The notes beneath the pieces were generated by a model, which was given only the letters and a program-made list of their open reading frames with translations, was not told the DNA's origin and made no database searches. Of a stretch of DNA of 17,540 bases, positions 16,844 to 17,540 are shown piece after piece; position 1 is the first letter of the stretch; each line of letters opens with the position of its first letter. A program made the position numbers and the translations under genes. The DNA is from Phenylobacterium sp. (GTDB taxonomy: Bacteria > Pseudomonadota > Alphaproteobacteria > Caulobacterales > Caulobacteraceae), in contig JAHUZY010000044.1 of assembly GCA_019264505.1 (NCBI GenBank), positions 1 to 17,540 of the forward strand, read 5' to 3'.

Positions 16844-17503
16844 ATGCCCGGCGCGTTTCAATACAAGCCCAAGTTCGTCGATATCCGCGTCCGCCCCCCC
16901 AAGCCGGGGGAAACGGAGCGCGCCGACGACGTTTTCGCTCTGAAGCCCGGTGAGCGCCGCTGCGATCATCCCGGCTGCTCCATGCCCGCGGCGGCGCGGG
17001 CGCCCAAGTCCCGGGAGATGATGAACGAGCACTATTGGTTCTGCCAGCCGCACGCGGCGGAATACAATCGCAACTGGAACTTCTTCGCCGGCATGAGCGA
17101 GGGCGAGATCAAGGCCCGCCAGGAGCAGGAGCAGACCACCGGCGGACGGCCGACCTGGGACTTCAAGGCCAGCCGCAACTCGCGAGAATCCGCCACCTTC
17201 ACCAAGAACTTCGCCCGCGGCAAAGGCGGCTACCAGGATCCGTTCAACCTGTTCGGCCATGGGGGCGCCCATGGTCCGGGTCCGCAGGCCCAGCCCGCCC
17301 GCAGGCTCGGCAAGATCGAGCGCAACGCGCTCGCCGACCTGGACCTGGACGACAACGCCGAAGGGCCGGCGATCCGGGCCCGCTATACCGAGCTGGTCAA
17401 GCGCTGCCACCCGGACGCCAATGGCGGCGACCGTTCGGCCGAGAACAAGCTGCAGCGGGTGATCAAGGCCTATCAGGCCCTGCGCAAGGCCGGGATGGTC
17501 TGA
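16844..17503 (+). CDS. J-domain (DnaJ-like) protein with putative N-terminal metal site
   Basis: A 219-residue protein. The C-terminal J domain covers about 155-219, with helix II-III RYTELVKRCHPDANGG; the HPD triad at 189-191 is the part that stimulates the ATPase of DnaK. The N-terminal region (KFVDIRVRPPKPGE) is followed by C40-x4-C45, then C67-x2-H70 (FCQPHAAEYN), a spacing that could hold zinc. A Gly/Pro/Gln-rich linker joins the two parts. Classical DnaJ has its J domain at the N-terminus and a four-repeat zinc domain, so this is a specialised co-chaperone. From memory, alphaproteobacteria often carry this gene between bolA and cobS; only 37 bp follow here, so cobS cannot be confirmed. 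Its client is unknown. Confidence 0.92.
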   Translation: MPGAFQYKPKFVDIRVRPPKPGETERADDVFALKPGERRCDHPGCSMPAAARAPKSREMMNEHYWFCQPHAAEYNRNWNFFAGMSEGEIKARQEQEQTTGGRPTWDFKASRNSRESATFTKNFARGKGGYQDPFNLFGHGGAHGPGPQAQPARRLGKIERNALADLDLDDNAEGPAIRARYTELVKRCHPDANGGDRSAENKLQRVIKAYQALRKAGMV

Positions 17504-17540
17504 GGAACGCTGAGGTGACCGGGGACGGCGGCACGATCCT

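Noticed and set aside
17504..17540. GGAAC after the J-domain stop as a second EcfG promoter, and a GTG at about 17515 as the start of cobS
   Set aside because: No CGTT is found 16-17 bp after GGAAC, and too few codons remain before the edge to recognise CobS.

Overview
The window is high-GC, densely packed bacterial DNA that most resembles the Caulobacteraceae (Caulobacter/Phenylobacterium group, Alphaproteobacteria). This placement rests on overall protein character, the bolA / J-domain pairing, an EcfG-type general-stress promoter, a FAT GUY response regulator, an HWE kinase and promoter elements like the Caulobacter housekeeping consensus. No rRNA, tRNA, CRISPR array, insertion sequence or phage gene was found. 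There is no stretch over 300 bases without a gene.

Left block (1-6469, all minus strand, read right to left): a secreted helical protein of unknown function, xerD and a small MscS channel are tightly joined. After a 122-bp gap with a candidate promoter comes accA, then a nitronate monooxygenase-family gene behind a dense cluster of inverted repeats. Last is a LuxR-type regulator that runs off the left edge and appears fused to an alpha/beta hydrolase.

Middle (6582-9034): a plus-strand coniferyl-aldehyde-dehydrogenase-type gene converges on a minus-strand PAS-HWE histidine kinase. Next, on the plus strand, aroK, aroB and a CNNM/CorC-type transporter gene overlap by 4 bp each and form an operon for shikimate-pathway steps plus ion transport. 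Then comes a stand-alone receiver protein with the PFxFATGY signature. It lies behind a match to the EcfG/sigma-T promoter (GGAAC-N16-CGTT), so it is probably part of the general stress response. The HWE kinase 3.3 kb away is of the class that phosphorylates such receivers.

Right block (12753-16790, minus strand): bolA, then a three-subunit molybdenum hydroxylase of PaoABC type (2Fe-2S, FAD with an extra four-Cys cluster, molybdopterin), with 4-bp overlaps between subunits. Divergent from bolA is a J-domain protein with a putative N-terminal metal site; the window ends 37 bp after it.

The strongest leads are the stress-promoter-driven FAT GUY regulator with its unusual leader, the LuxR-hydrolase fusion, and the three-palindrome operator region before the nitronate monooxygenase gene. 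All calls come from reading the sequence; no database search was run.
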